DNA of 64,000 bases from Pyrus communis (Eukaryota; Streptophyta; Magnoliopsida; Rosales; Rosaceae): positions 18,652,053 through 18,716,052 of the forward strand of contig NC_084816.1 in the NCBI RefSeq assembly GCF_963583255.1, read 5' to 3'. Position numbers and translations under genes: made by a program. Shown in pieces: positions 46,723-58,780 of the stretch (within the stretch, counting starts at the first letter, position 1; each line of letters begins with the position of its first letter). The notes below the pieces were generated by a model that searched no databases, was not told where the DNA came from, and saw nothing but the letters and a program-made list of their open reading frames with translations.

Positions 46723-48771
46723 ATGAATTGCTTCCAATGTTGCATTTCAGAAGAGAAAAACGCCAGGAAGTCATTGAAAAAGAGTATTAAGGAATACCAT
46801 GACACCAAAACTTTAGCCTCTTTCGCTAACATCTCCTTCAAAACTGGTAAATTCTTCTCACGGCATAAATCTTCCCTGAAAATCAAATGACACCAGTACG
46901 TTAAATGACATACGTACATATAATAGACCTGATTACTCTCTAATAGGGTATGCATCTGCGACGAGGACTTATTTTTCAATCGTTAAATAATATGTTACGG
47001 ATTATAGCATGCATTCGCATATCAAAGATTTATGTCTTTTAACACTTTGGTCTATCAATCAAGTATTCATATTCAAGGGCTGCAATTTATCAGCTTTCTT
47101 GCTTTACATATGTACGTATACATACATATATTTATCTTTTATGTACTGTGGAAAATTTCACCTGAAAAATACCCAATTTATTTGCCTTTGGTTTGATGGA
47201 GATCTGTCCTTTTGAAGGCTGAGATTGGTTTTACCGTACAAAAATTGGCCTTCCCTCCTTGTTATTTTGGCAAATAATTATCAAAATTTTGACGTAGATT
47301 TGTTGAAAATGATCTAATTTGCAACCACAACTTGTCCTGTCTTCTGAAAGTTGGCTGCAGACCCTGATATATACCTTCTAGTATACTAGTAATATTTAGC
47401 AGTGTAGAACAGCAATTCAAACTGTCGGCCTCTTAAGTTTGAGAATTTTAACCTGCAGATAGCAGCAGGAGGAAGTACATAGCCGAAGAGATCGCAAAGG
47501 TTGGGAAAGGAAACATTACGGCTCAGATTTTTACATACCGGGAACTTTGTGTTGCAACTAACAACTTCCATCCAGACAATTTGCTTGGCGAAGGCGGTTT
47601 TGGGAGGGTTTACAAAGGGAAATTTGAAGGCACAGAACAAGTAGTATTTCCATCCATCTCTCTTCATTTCATCCCTTTTCTCTTTCCCCTGAACATACAA
47701 TAATTTAGTTGGATCATAACCCCCATTGTTCGCTCGTTTCAGGTTGTTGCTGTTAAGCAACTAGACAGGAATGGATTCCAAGGAAACAGAGAGTTTCTTG
47801 TAGAAGTTTTGATATTAAGTCTTCTTCACCATGCCCACCTCGTCAATTTGGTTGGATATTGCGCGGATGGTGATCAGAGGATTTTGGCGTATGAGTACAT
47901 GGCCAATGGATCCCTAGAGGACCATCTTCTTGGTAAGCACCAATTTACTAATTTGCATTTGCACGTTGCCCGCACTTAAGTACATATCGGTAACATTCAA
48001 CAACAAAACTTGGGCTCTTAGATTTAGCTCCAGGAAAAAAGGCCTTGGATTGGAATACTAGGATGAAAATTGCAGCGGGGGCAGCAAGGGGACTTGAATA
48101 CTTACACGAACAAGCAAATCCTCCTGTGATATACCGGGATTTCAAAGCTTCCAACATACTCTTGGATGAGAACTTCAATCCAAAACTCTCCGATTTTGGT
48201 CTTGCAAAGTTAGGTCCAACTGGCGATAAGACTCATGTATCCACCAGGGTGATGGGGACCTACGGCTACTGTGCACCTGAATATGCACTAACAGGGCAGT
48301 TGACAACGAAATCCGACCTTTACAGCTTTGGAGTTGTGTTTTTGGAGATTATCACAGGACGGAGAGTCATAGACAATAACAGACCAACTGAAGAGCAGAA
48401 TTTGGTTACTTGGGTATGTTCATAATTTATAATCTCTCAAGCTATTTCGGAGAATCTCTTTGAAATCCTTCTATAATGGCTAATTTCCATAAAGTTAATA
48501 ACACGATTTTTTGCAGGCACAACCATTATTTAAAGATAGAAGGAAGTTTACGTTAATGGCAGATCCATTGCTAGAAGGGAAGTACCCTATCAAGGGTCTT
48601 TACCAAGCTCTTGCTGTTGCAGCAATGTGTCTCCAAGAAGAAGCTGCTACACGACCGCTGATCAGTGACGTTGTAACGGCGTTAACGTATTTAACCTTAG
48701 ATGGTGAAGCGGGTGATACGGATGCTGATGGAAATGTCGACACTACAGATGGTGCTGGTGTTGAACGATAG
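46723..48771 (+). CDS. PBS1-like receptor-like cytoplasmic kinase (RLCK-VII), 380 aa
   Basis: Five exons with GT-AG introns and matching phases: 46723-46846, 47459-47640, 47743-47932, 48022-48413, 48517-48771, total 1143 nt. The protein is a Ser/Thr kinase with an N-terminus starting MNCFQCC. There is no Gly2 for myristoylation, but Cys3/6/7 could be palmitoylated for plasma-membrane attachment. Kinase landmarks: glycine loop [11 protein letters not shown] (85-95), catalytic K107, [12 protein letters not shown] with D205 (YRD instead of HRD, typical of RLCK-VII), DFG 223-225, and [10 protein letters not shown] (244-253) in the activation segment. The family relays signals from pattern-recognition and hormone receptors. 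Exon 1 is short and upstream of a 612-bp intron, so automatic callers may miss it. The tail after about 355 is short and acidic. The gene appears intact. The closest members are probably PBL20/PBL23-type, but I am not sure which. Confidence 0.9.
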
Positions 48772-49810
48772 ACATAATGAGAAAAGAAGCCTATGGAATT
48801 TAACGTTTCATGAAATCTAAATGTGATCATATCATGTTGTGTTGTTGCTAGATAGGCTGCTCTGTGAAATACCAACTCCGTGCCATTACCAATAAATAAC
48901 TTCTCTCCAGTTTTGGTGTTAGCATGCTGGTGAGATATTTCGCGGTCATTTTGTACGTTGATTTAGAAGCTGGGACTTGTGACACAAGAATTGTAAGTTT
49001 GATCATATAAGATTTGGGGAAGGTTAAGGCACTTTAACTGGGCAAGCCCAAATAGCCCAAAAAAAGAACAAGCCTACCCGGTTCAAAAGAGAGCGATGTT
49101 TGAACTCGGGTGCGTGGAGTGGAAATATTGTCTTAAACAACTGATTTAACTCACATATGAGTTTAAATCTTGTGCAGACTGATGCAGGATAGTATACACT
49201 ATTCAGTTGGCTTCAACAACATGTTCAGTTTATGCCAATTGTTGTACCAATGTCAAATTGCAGCCATCATTTACTCTTCAATATAAAACATAAATATTTA
49301 GGTGTGTTTGATTCATGGTGTGCATGAAGGATTAAAAGAGTATACGAGAGAAAGAAACTTATCCATGCTGAGAATTTGATATGACAATATCTCAAATCAA
49401 TCATATATCTTATATTTTAGATTATTTAGTGTAATTAGCTTGGAATGTTGTATCCCGTTGAGTAAAAGTTTTTCTTATAAAGGAAAAGGTTTAAAATGAA
49501 CTTAAATGGTTCAATTTGTTGTATAGCCTGAGATTTCTTCACAGTAAATACAATTAACACATTAAACAAGGACTCTTAGGTTAGTGAAGTTTACGCCCCC
49601 AATAAGAGGTGTCTTTTTTTCTTCGTATAAATACAACCAATATGCTGTGCTAAAGCTTAAAAACGTCACCAAAAGGTTCTGTGTTCAAATCCCTCTCCTC
49701 GTAGTTTAATAATCTATCATTTGTCCAAAAAAGAAAAAAGACAATATAGAAGAAAGATTTACTGCAAAATATCGATCTTTGAACAAAACAAATTAGTGAT
49801 AGGAACCTGC
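48772..49810. other. intergenic; two possible SINE traces
   Basis: No gene. GAGTTCAAACATCGC (complement near 49095) and TGTTCAAATCCC (near 49681) resemble the B box of tRNA-derived SINEs, but A boxes and target duplications were not established. Confidence 0.3.
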
Positions 49811-51663
49811 TAGACCTGGCATTCGTGTCATGTTTTTCGTGTTCGTGTCGTTTTCGTATTATACCCAATAGCTTAACGGGTCGTGTTGTGTAACACCCGT
49901 TAAAATAAACGGGTAATGACCTGACCCGAAATCAACCTGTTAATATTATCAGGTAATATGACCTAACTTGTTACCCGTTAAGAAAAATATATTTAAATCA
50001 ATGAATAATGAAAATGAAAAACATAATATGACCCAAAAAATGTAAAATATAATACTAAATTAGTAGATACATACCACATTGTTACATAAATATTACTTCA
50101 AAACATAAAAAAAAAAAAAAAATTCAAAAAAAAAGAAAAGAAAAAAGAATACATTTGTCATTCAAGTTTACATACCCCAAAATAAGAGCCCAATGAAAAA
50201 ACATTAGTGCTTACTATAAAATGCAAATATTCAAATATATGCAAAATGAAAAAAGTTGTGTTTCAAGGTTGAGGAACTTTGCACGTTTTTGACAATAAAA
50301 CCCTTCAATTTTCATCAATCACCAAGGGAAATGGTATTGGAACTTTGGTTTGATATATTGTCTTCAAGTGTTCCTTTAAGTGTTATGTTGATGATGTATT
50401 CACTAAGGTTTTCCATAATCCATAAACTATAGATCTAAATTTAACTGTTGATTGTCGTTTATATTTACGTTTCATTCTTCTCACTAATTTTTTTTTTCTT
50501 TTTTGGATTTTCTTTTTCGAACATATGATATCTCAGAGGATGTAGAAAGATGAACGGTTCGGATTGTTAATATTACGTTAAGAGTGTTACCATTAGTGAA
50601 AATATAGCTCGAAATTTATAAAGTCTCTAGAAACTAGATAACATCAACTTAGATTTTTAGTTAATTGCAAGGATCAGAACCGTTCATTTTTCTACATCCA
50701 CTAAAAGATCACTTTCCCAAAAAAAAAAGAAAATCTAAAAAATGAAATTTGGCGAGTAAAATAAAGTCTAAACAACAATGGATAGTTCAATTTAAATCTA
50801 AGGTTTATGGATTATGGTGTCAGATTTCGGAGTTGACTCCTTCACAAAAGTTGTAAAGATTGTCATTACGAGTGATTGTATTATTAATATTTTTTTTTTA
50901 CATTTTTCACACTTCTACAATAATTATTATTAATTTTGCACTTATATAAAAAACACTATTCATGAGATTTGGATGGTTTTAAAATTCTAAACGACCATGT
51001 AACCATCGCCGAAGCGTAGAAGATGTAATCACGAGCCTTTATATATGCTTTCACAATTTTCAGACCTTATATATTAATGATTATGTATTTTATTTATTTT
51101 GAACTCCCTTAAAAATACTATTTATGAGGGTTTGTATGGTTTTAAAAATTCAAACGACGATGTCCCCATCCTCAAAACGTAGAGAATGCGATTACGAGCA
51201 TTTGCATATTTTTTCACATTTTTCGCTTTTGTAAATTAATTATTATAATTTTTTTAACTTGTTTAGTATTTTTAAATTACTTGATATTTTTATTTTTAAT
51301 GTGTTTTATAATTTTTTTAATCTCACTCCTTACCTATAGTATACTATAAAAATAAATAAATAAAACTTAATTTTTTTAAATTTATATAGAAATACAATAA
51401 TGATTAATAAACAATATATACATATCCATTATATCTATTGTATTTTATAGTAAGTTTTTTTTAGTATAAAAAATTAAAATCATCATAATAACATTTTTTT
51501 CTTATCGTATCGAAATAGGCTATCTCCGTGTCACTCTCTTTCAAACCTGTTAAGGACCCGTTATTAACGGTTTCTTATCATGTGACCCGATAACGACCCT
51601 TTCAGTTATTGTGTTGACCCGAAACCCGTTATTTTCATGTCGTGTAAGAAACAGCCAGGTCTA
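49811..51663. mobile_element. hAT-like non-autonomous transposon, 1.85 kb
   Basis: TAGACCTGGC at the left end and its exact complement GCCAGGTCTA at the right end are flanked by GAACCTGC (49803-49810) and GAACTTGC (51664-51671), an 8-bp target duplication with one change. Subterminal regions are rich in ACCCG and CGGGT phrases on both sides. No transposase frame is present. A fold-back unit is nested at 50412-50817. Confidence 0.75.
50412..50817. repeat. inverted repeat nested in the hAT-like element
   Basis: CCATAATCCATAAAC at 50412 and GTTTATGGATTATGG ending at 50817 are complementary. Inner blocks (GGATGTAGAAAGATGAACGG and CCGTTCATTTTTCTACATCC) pair as well, giving arms of about 180 bp with mismatches. 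Probably a separate MITE. Confidence 0.7.
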
Positions 51664-52093
51664 GAACTTGCTACCAATTGAAAAATAAAAAAATAAAAAA
51701 AATAATCCGTCAAACCATAGAGGTTTTTACTAAATTTTTATATTAATGTTTACATCTTCCTCAAGAACATTAAATAATAACTTGGGAAAAGCATACCTCA
51801 TCCATGACTACTTCCATTCCGACTTACAAAAGAAGTCATTGAGTGCGCCATTCCTTTGCATCGAGGTTGGAGCATGTGAAAACTCTACTGACTCCAGTTG
51901 TGAGCTGTGAAATATCAAAAACAATGCTCGCAAACAAATTGAATAATTGACATATATATCTGACCAAGTCCTGTATTAAATCTCTGAGTCCCTTTTTGCT
52001 CACGCTTTAATATTAATAGGGACCTTTATTTAAGTCTGGCTCTATCTTCTCTCATTCCAATCCAAACCTTCTGTTTCAAGTTTCAAGTGAACT
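51664..52093 (+). other. 5' flank of the RLK pseudogene
   Basis: AT-rich, ending in a short CT-containing leader before the ATG at 52094. No clear core promoter. The upstream boundary is the hAT-like element. Confidence 0.35.
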
Positions 52094-53367
52094 ATGAACT
52101 TGATTACAAGCATAATACTTATGATACTAATAATAATACTAACACTTGTTATACTAGTAAGTCTGGCTTTTATTAGTACCCTGAATATAAGACAACGAAT
52201 ACTGCTTATATTCATATCGACAGCCATATTGGGAGCATGGCTTGGATTACTAATCACTGTTATTTCTAGTCTTCCTAGCCTAATCATAACAGTTGCTGTA
52301 TATTTTGGCATTTTTCTTCTTATCGTATACGTAGCTAGGTCAAGGAAAAACAAAGTGAAGGAGCAACTTACTGGACTCAAGAGGTTTTCACATGATGAAT
52401 TGCAAGTTGCAAAGGATAATTTCGGGGTACTCGTTGGCAGCGGAGGATTTGGATCAGTGTTCAAAGGGGTTGTAGCTCTAGCTGATGGCACCACACAGGT
52501 TGCTGTGAAGAGGTTGGGTAGAATGGGTCCAGGGGAGATAGGGTTCTTAGAAGAAGTTGAAACAATTGGGAGTGTACACCATTTTAACCTAGCTAGGTTA
52601 ATTGGGTTTTGTGCAGAAAACAAACACAGGCTTCTCGTTTACGAGTACATGTCGAACGGGTCGCTTGAGAAATGGATTTTCAAGAGAGATCTGAGAAAGG
52701 ATCTAAATTGGGCCACTCGAAAGAAGATTATACTTGGCGTAAAGGGCTGGCTTATCTTCACGAAGATTGTAGGCACAAAATAATACATCTTGATGTAAAG
52801 CCACATAACATTCTCTTGGATGAAAGCTTCAACGCCTAGATTTCTGATTTCGGGTTGTCCAATCTAATTGCAAGAGATCAGAGCGAACTGCTTATTGGAA
52901 TGCTAGGAACTCCCGGTTATGTTGCTCCTGATTTAACAGTCACCGTTAAATCTGATGTATACAGCTTTGGGATTGTTCTTCTTGAAATAGTTGCCAGAAG
53001 GAAAATCTCGAACAGCTCGAGGTCGGAGTCTATTTTCGTCTGTCTTCAAATGTTGGAAAAGAAGGGTGGTGATGGAGATGATCAGGACCAACTGATTGAT
53101 ATTGTGGAAGACTTGGATGAAGACATGGAAAATCATAGGGAGGAAGTGTTGAGGACTATCCGGAACGGAGTTTGGTGTCTGCAGCACGATCACACTAGAA
53201 GGCCTCTCATGTCAGCAGTAGTGCAGGCCTTGCAAGGACTAACGGAAGTGGATCCAGACATCATCTATAAGTTTAGTCATCCAACGGCCTCTGCTTCTAA
53301 ATCAAATCATCAGGATCACCTTATTTCTGTGGCACCCCAAGCATCCGTTCTCTCTGGTCCGAGATGA
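52094..53367 (+). pseudogene. receptor-like kinase (SD2-5 / lectin-RLK type), broken
   Basis: The first 80 or so residues are almost purely hydrophobic, about three membrane-spanning stretches (roughly 5-28, 36-59 and 60-80). ARSRKNK and an intracellular kinase follow: RFSHDELQVAKDNF, glycine loop GSGGFGSVFKG (115-125), AVKR with K139, RLIGFCAENKHRLLVYEYMS. The kinase resembles G-type lectin S-receptor-like kinases of the SD2-5 group. Near 52741 (LGVKGW) the frame shifts. The new frame has [27 protein letters not shown], then TAG at 52837-52839 where Lys is expected, ISDFGLSNL, a shortened GTPGYVAPDLTV lacking the usual Glu-Trp-Leu, and WCLQHDHTRRPLMS. The product ends at 53367. There is no signal peptide plus lectin ectodomain. 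It would give a truncated protein lacking the catalytic loop. Confidence 0.85.
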
Positions 53368-54316
53368 AATGCATGGAAATGTAACAAAACCAGAATTAAT
53401 TCGTTAGTTTCATGTCAGCTGTACCAAATTTTTTAGATGATTATAAGAGCAAGTTTTTTGCTTTGTTTTTCTTTAATTTTGGATTTGAAAACTTTCACCC
53501 GGTTCATTTTCCCCTGCGCTTAAATTGTTCTTGAAGGAACTGCAACTAACCAAACATTAACTATGTCCAAAGAGTAAAGTGCTGAGCTCCTTAACTAGAG
53601 AAGACATTTTCCTTCCATTCTTATAGTGGCGGGGAGCATTCATATGCTCTCTTTCCATATTCCCAGCATCAGCTTGCTAAATCTACATGTTTGCCTACCT
53701 GCCTGCCTGATCCTAAATCCGCATGCATGTCTCATGCAAGGTCTCTCTGCCTAACGATGTATCTAATTTTGTATAGGCCCTATGTTTGTATCCATGATAT
53801 GTCGTTGTCTGTCTGCCTGGCTGTTGGAATTGGTTGATTGTTTGATTGATTAGTTGCTCGTTAGTTAGCTTGAATTGCTCATTCGCTTTGCATTTGCATC
53901 TTCTTGTCCGTCGCCTTGTTGGACAATTCATGGTAAACAACGAGAGTTTGACAAGGGTGTTGGAAAAGTTAATTACTTAGCTTTTTGGTTTATTATTATT
54001 TAATAAATTAAGGTACTTTTGGTATTTGGATTCGTTGCCTGTTATAGGATTTGGATTCGTTCTTTGTAAATAGGATACTTTGTGACTATAAAAACAAGTT
54101 TGTCATGATGTACCTAGTCTTTTCGAAATATGTAGTCTTCCTCGCAATTCTACAGTGTTTATTCGTTTTAAACTTTAAACTCTTGTTTGAATATATGAAT
54201 GACTAAACAGTCTTCAAACCTACAGAGTAGTTAACAAATAGATGAAACAACAAAGGGCTAACATAGAAGCAGTCTTTTAGTACATACTAGAGAATTGGAT
54301 GACAAGTTTAGGTACA
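53368..54316. other. intergenic DNA
   Basis: No gene found. Short CTGCCTG-type repeats occur around 53690-53825. Confidence 0.4.
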
Positions 54317-55773
54317 ACTAGAAAATACGCCGGCGCGTTGCTGCGGAAATCTGCTATTTCAGGCGTAATCGGATGAATAAAACACATTTAAGTTGGATAA
54401 ATTCAACACAATTATGAACAAACAGAGGGATACATAAGTGAATGAGGTCAATAAGATAAATAGTTTTGATTTTATATACATTCAAGCGAGCTGGCATATA
54501 AACACATTGTACAATGAATGGGAATAAATTGAACGTCTTTGATTAGAAAGAGATAGTTTCCAAAAAAGTTTTTGTTTCGATAAGAAACATGTAATTCACA
54601 CATATAGCCATTTCAACAGGTAATTAAAAACAGAAAGTGTTGAGGACTTGTTCAAGTAGCTAATTTTGTAACCACGACTGTTCAAAGGCAAAAATAAGCA
54701 GAAGGTCTGTTTCCATACAAAATTGAAGAAACAGAAGCAAGCTACAGTTTACACATATTTTGCCCCTGCAGTTAAGACGACAAAATATATGCCCTGCAGC
54801 CTACATACCTCACTTAGCAGTTAGCAAAACACAGAAATGCAGTGTTTGAGCAGGTAATTCGTCAAGCACATATGTTCAAACAAAAAAATATGCAGCATGG
54901 TGGGCAGCATTCGATCACGGAGAGCGTGGCTGTTCACTTTTTTTGAGACCGGACATCTTCGACACTAGCAAAAAACATAAATCATAATGTAACAAGGGCA
55001 GCCATTACATCTAAATCCTCCCACACCTCTCGGACACTCCCTCTCTCTCTCTCTCTCTCTGCAATTCCTAAAACAAATATCTCGGACACCCCCATCTCTC
55101 TACAAATCGCACAAACAAAACCCCAAACCTAATCCTTGACATCCCACCCAAACCTAATTCCTGAAACCCTTTCTCTCAGACACCCCATACCACAGAAAAT
55201 GCATCTAAACTTTAGTTTATAAAATCGCAGGCTGCCTTCTCTCTTCCTACCTTTTAACAATTCACCAGTAAGATTATCTCACTAAAAACTTATATTAGCA
55301 AATCCAATGACGAATGATGTGAAACTGAAGCTGTAATGAAAGCTTATATTAAGAAAGAATGAAAAGCCGTCTTTCTACAACTTGAAACCAAAATTTAAGT
55401 GAATGGCCCTGTAACTAAGGTTATTGAACATGATTAACTATCCGCAACCCTCAACCTTGTAACCTTAATCAAGCTGGTTTCACACATACCAATAGAAAAC
55501 CAAAATATCAGTCTTTGGGGAAGTTACCTTATTTGAAATACCACTGAAAAACAGAGTATACATTTAGGCAAATATTGTTTAAACACCCAAACATAATTCA
55601 TGATATCTGCCAAAAAGAAAATACCTCTCGATTAGATTTCTTTCGTTCACGAACTTTCTCCTTGACAAACTCCTGAGATAGAACCAAAAAAGAAAATAAG
55701 TCACAACTGGTGCAAGCAGAGGGGAAGGTGGCTGAGAAAAGTAGGAATTTATGAGAACACCAATCTTGTTTTA

Positions 55774-56525
55774 GGTTCCCAACTTATAAGGATGCTAACT
55801 TCATCATATAGGACTACCATTAAACACATTTCTTTCCAAAATTAAACTTAGAAAAGAATTCGACACTCACATGCCACAACACAATGTTACATGAAGTAAT
55901 CTTACCATCACAGCCAAATTGACACAAAACTTCTAACAGTCCTTTTGAAAGCAAAAGTCAAGCGATTAATCAAATACTCATTTTCCGAAAAACAAAAAAC
56001 CCAACAAAAATATATAAAAAGTAAAAGTAACTAAGTTCCCAATAGTCTAATCCATCAGAAAAATACAAACTCGCACATGTTTGAGTACAAGGACCATAAG
56101 AAAGAAGCAGGGGATGCAAAATTTTGAGAATGGGTCTAATAATACTCATCAAGTACAGATAATATATTCTACAAATGAATGAAACAAAAGATGGTGACAC
56201 TGGAATGGAAACACTTTGGGAGGCCAGAGGAAGAGGGACATTTTTTTCCTTTCTAGCATTTCAGCTCCCGACATGTCGAGAAATTGTAGTACTGTGCTAA
56301 TGTCATTAACTCATGCATCTTAAGCACCAATATTCAGAGATTTGCACAACTAATGGTGCACTAATTGAGTTCCCAACCCATAATGATGCTAACTTCATCA
56401 TATAGTACTACAGTTAAACACATTTCTTAAATTAAGAAAAAATTCAACTTTCACATGCCACAACAATTACACTGTTCCATGAAGTAATCTTACTATGACA
56501 GCCAACTTGACACACAACATTTGTT
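55774..56525. repeat. pair of 160-bp direct repeats
   Basis: About 55774-55935 and 56369-56525 share GATGCTAACTTCATCATATA, TTAAACACATTTCTT, CACATGCCACAACA and ATGAAGTAATCTTAC in the same order, some 600 bp apart. Both are non-coding. Confidence 0.8.
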
Positions 56526-56699
56526 CAGCAATCTGATTAAGAAACAACCAACTAATTAAACACCAAATGATAGGCATGATTCCGGTAACCAAATTCAAAG
56601 AACAGAGTTCAGATAACGAAATGCAAAGAACACGATACATATAGTGAAATTCAAGAACATGATTCAGAGGATTTGAACTATATTGTGTTGAAAACTTAC

Positions 56700-56942
56700 C
56701 GAAGAGTGACGATTCCAGGGCAGTAGCAGTCAAGCTTCTTGACTTCTCCAGTTGCGGGTGCTGATTTAATTGCAACATATACAAAATTAAAACAATTAGC
56801 AACTTAGATTCAATAATCTGATTGCTTCTCGGAAAAAATCGCTTGCAATTATCAATTCTAATTTTCGACATTAGAAACCCAAACGAAACGCACCTTGGTG
56901 GCAAGTGCCTTCCTCAGAGCCTTACCACTTCGTACGACCCAT
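56700..56942 (-). pseudogene. histone H3 (H3.3-like) gene fragment
   Basis: On the minus strand ATG at 56942 begins MGRTK. After a deletion that removes the QTARKSTG codons and shifts frame, GKALRKALATK follows to 56894 (normal H3: GKAPRKQLATK). GTGCG opens an intron-like gap (56893-56766), then SAPATGEVKKLDCYCPG and IVTLR run to 56700, followed by a GTAAG donor in the middle of the Arg codon. This corresponds to H3 residues 1-53 with two intron positions kept, as in plant H3.3 genes. The rest of H3 is absent. The retained introns show it came from genomic DNA, not from a processed transcript. Confidence 0.7.
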
Positions 56943-57500
56943 TTCTTCACAAATGAATGATAAAAACGCAAAGAATCTGAAGTAAGAGAGATGAAGAACC
57001 GTAAGAATCCAGAGGTTACGAACACAACCGAGCAATAAACTTTGAAAGCAAAAGGAATTACGAAAACAACATATTATGTTTCATTATCATCATATGCAAA
57101 TTCAATCTACAAACTCATCGTTTCTACCAGATTCCTCCACTAACAGCACCGCTCCAATTTGGTATCTGCATCACCACAGTCAGAGAAGCCTAACATGGGA
57201 AAAGCACTATCCAATTAGGAGGCTTCAACTGAAATTCCTGATGCATAAAAATCAAACCTAAATTGAAATTATAATCAATTAGGGGGGCTTCAACCAAACC
57301 AATTCCGAATTCAAAATAAAAATTTCTAGTAGTCATCGTCCTTGGATTCCATCGTTGTCTGACCACAAAAACCTAACAGCGGCCAGAGAACCACAGAACC
57401 AAGAGTAAAAAAGGGAGTGTGGGAGAGAGAAGCAGCCAAAATACAGAGAAGATGGCAAGAGTAAAAAAGCAAACCATTTAAAGAACCAGTGGAGATCAGA

Positions 57501-58624
57501 ATAACTATGAAATACTACAGAGGCAACAGAACAGCTATTATTATACTTTTTTTTCTCAGCATGCCAACACCAATAAGAAAAAGAAAAAAAATCTATGGGA
57601 CAGATTTAAATCAATTTTAAAACTTCAATATATTTGTTTGTCAAACTCAGTGATCAAACTTCAGACTCATGCTTTCCAAAAAGAAAAGAAAATGAAGAGC
57701 TGAAAGCACTGACAATTCCAAGCAACAGAGCAGCCATTATTAAGAGCCAAAACTCATTCCTTAGTCTCCTCATCTGGGTACTCAACTCCGTAATCTTCGC
57801 TCAGCATGGTTGACAGAAATTAAGAGAGAAAAAGATAAGAAATTTCAGAAATTGTCTATGAAGCAAAGGATACTGCAATAACTTCAAGACATGTAAATTG
57901 CATATGTATAAAGTAATTTTCTACATAAAGTAATGAGGCTTGAGATGTTGTAGATAGGATAAAACGCCAGATGCTATGAAATTGCCAGATATGTAAACGA
58001 TCAATATGGTGTATGTGAACGTGAATGTGAATGTGAATGGTAGTTCTCTTGAATTGTAAGATGCCAACATATCATGTAGAAGTGCCTTTTATACATTGAT
58101 ATTGTTAGAGATTTTTTGTGTGCAAGAGAGCTATTGTATAAGTGCCCCATATAAATGATTATGCAAAAGATTTTCAGTTTTATTTCTACCGTCCATTAAT
58201 TGTCCTATCCAAAATGCTTTGAAAAATAAATCTATAGCTGCTAACGGTCTATATTCTTCATGCTGTCAGACCCTGCAATCTAAAAATTCATGTAAATGCA
58301 GAGGTTTGGCTGAAGGAGAGGGCATCGAAGAAATCCAGAAATCCTTCCATGACAAACTTAGTTGTACACCCATGGCGTGTGTGTTGTATGGTAGATGCCC
58401 TCTCTCTCTTTTAACAACACACAATAGCTTATGCAAATGCAAAGAGACTTCAACATGTTTCATTTAAAATAAGTTTACACTTTGCAGCAAATGCATATGG
58501 CAAAATAGTCTATAAGTAATCATACTGGAGACAAACAGAACAGTTCAAAAGCTTCAATGGAAATATAAAAAATAGAAGTAAAATAAAATAAAATAACTTG
58601 AATTTCCAAACCCATAAAATAAAA
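57501..58624. other. intergenic DNA
   Basis: No gene, terminal repeats or RNA gene recognised. A GTGAATGTGAATGTGAATG run lies near 58020. Confidence 0.4.
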
Positions 58625-58780
58625 TGGGAAAATTTAACAAAAAGTTTCCGGTACTGTTCACTTTAACGAAAAATCACATTTTTACACTAAAAAGTCAATC
58701 CTGGTACTATTCACTTTTCCCTTTATTTTGTCCTTATCGTTAAAACTCAAAGTTTTCAAGCTCTTTTCACTAGTTTTCCT
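58625..58780. mobile_element. Rosaceae-type MITE
   Basis: Contains GGTACTGTTCACTTTAACG and GGTACTATTCACTTTTCCC, a repeated phrase with short inverted ends (GGAAAA...TTTTCC). From memory this unit is very common in apple and pear DNA; that recollection is the basis for the taxonomic guess. Confidence 0.6.

Larger units (their letters stand above)
54317..57500 (-). mobile_element. possible Helitron, 3' end at 54317
   Basis: Read on the minus strand, the sequence ends CCGCAGCAACGCGCCGG, eight bases, CTAGT, then T. An imperfect GC-rich hairpin with loop AGCAAC followed by CTRRT and a T is the classic Helitron 3' terminus. The 5' end (TC after A) was not located, so the right limit is a guess. 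The interval holds no Rep/helicase frame, only a histone H3 fragment and duplicated non-coding DNA, which fits a non-autonomous gene-capturing copy. Confidence 0.4.

Noticed and set aside
46399..46979. Two overlapping minus-strand open frames of 112 and 152 codons.
   Set aside because: They overlap the well-supported first exon and intron of the PBL kinase on the other strand and match no family I recognise.
49650..49700. Possible tRNA gene or SINE, because of TGTTCAAATCCC resembling a B box.
   Set aside because: No cloverleaf arms, no A box at the right distance and no target duplication could be shown. Mentioned only as a weak trace.
55625..55675. Minus-strand exon-like piece reading EFVKEKVRERKKSNRE with AG and GT at its borders.
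   Set aside because: Only 17 codons, no neighbouring exon in phase and no recognised family. Chance is likely, although it could be another captured fragment.
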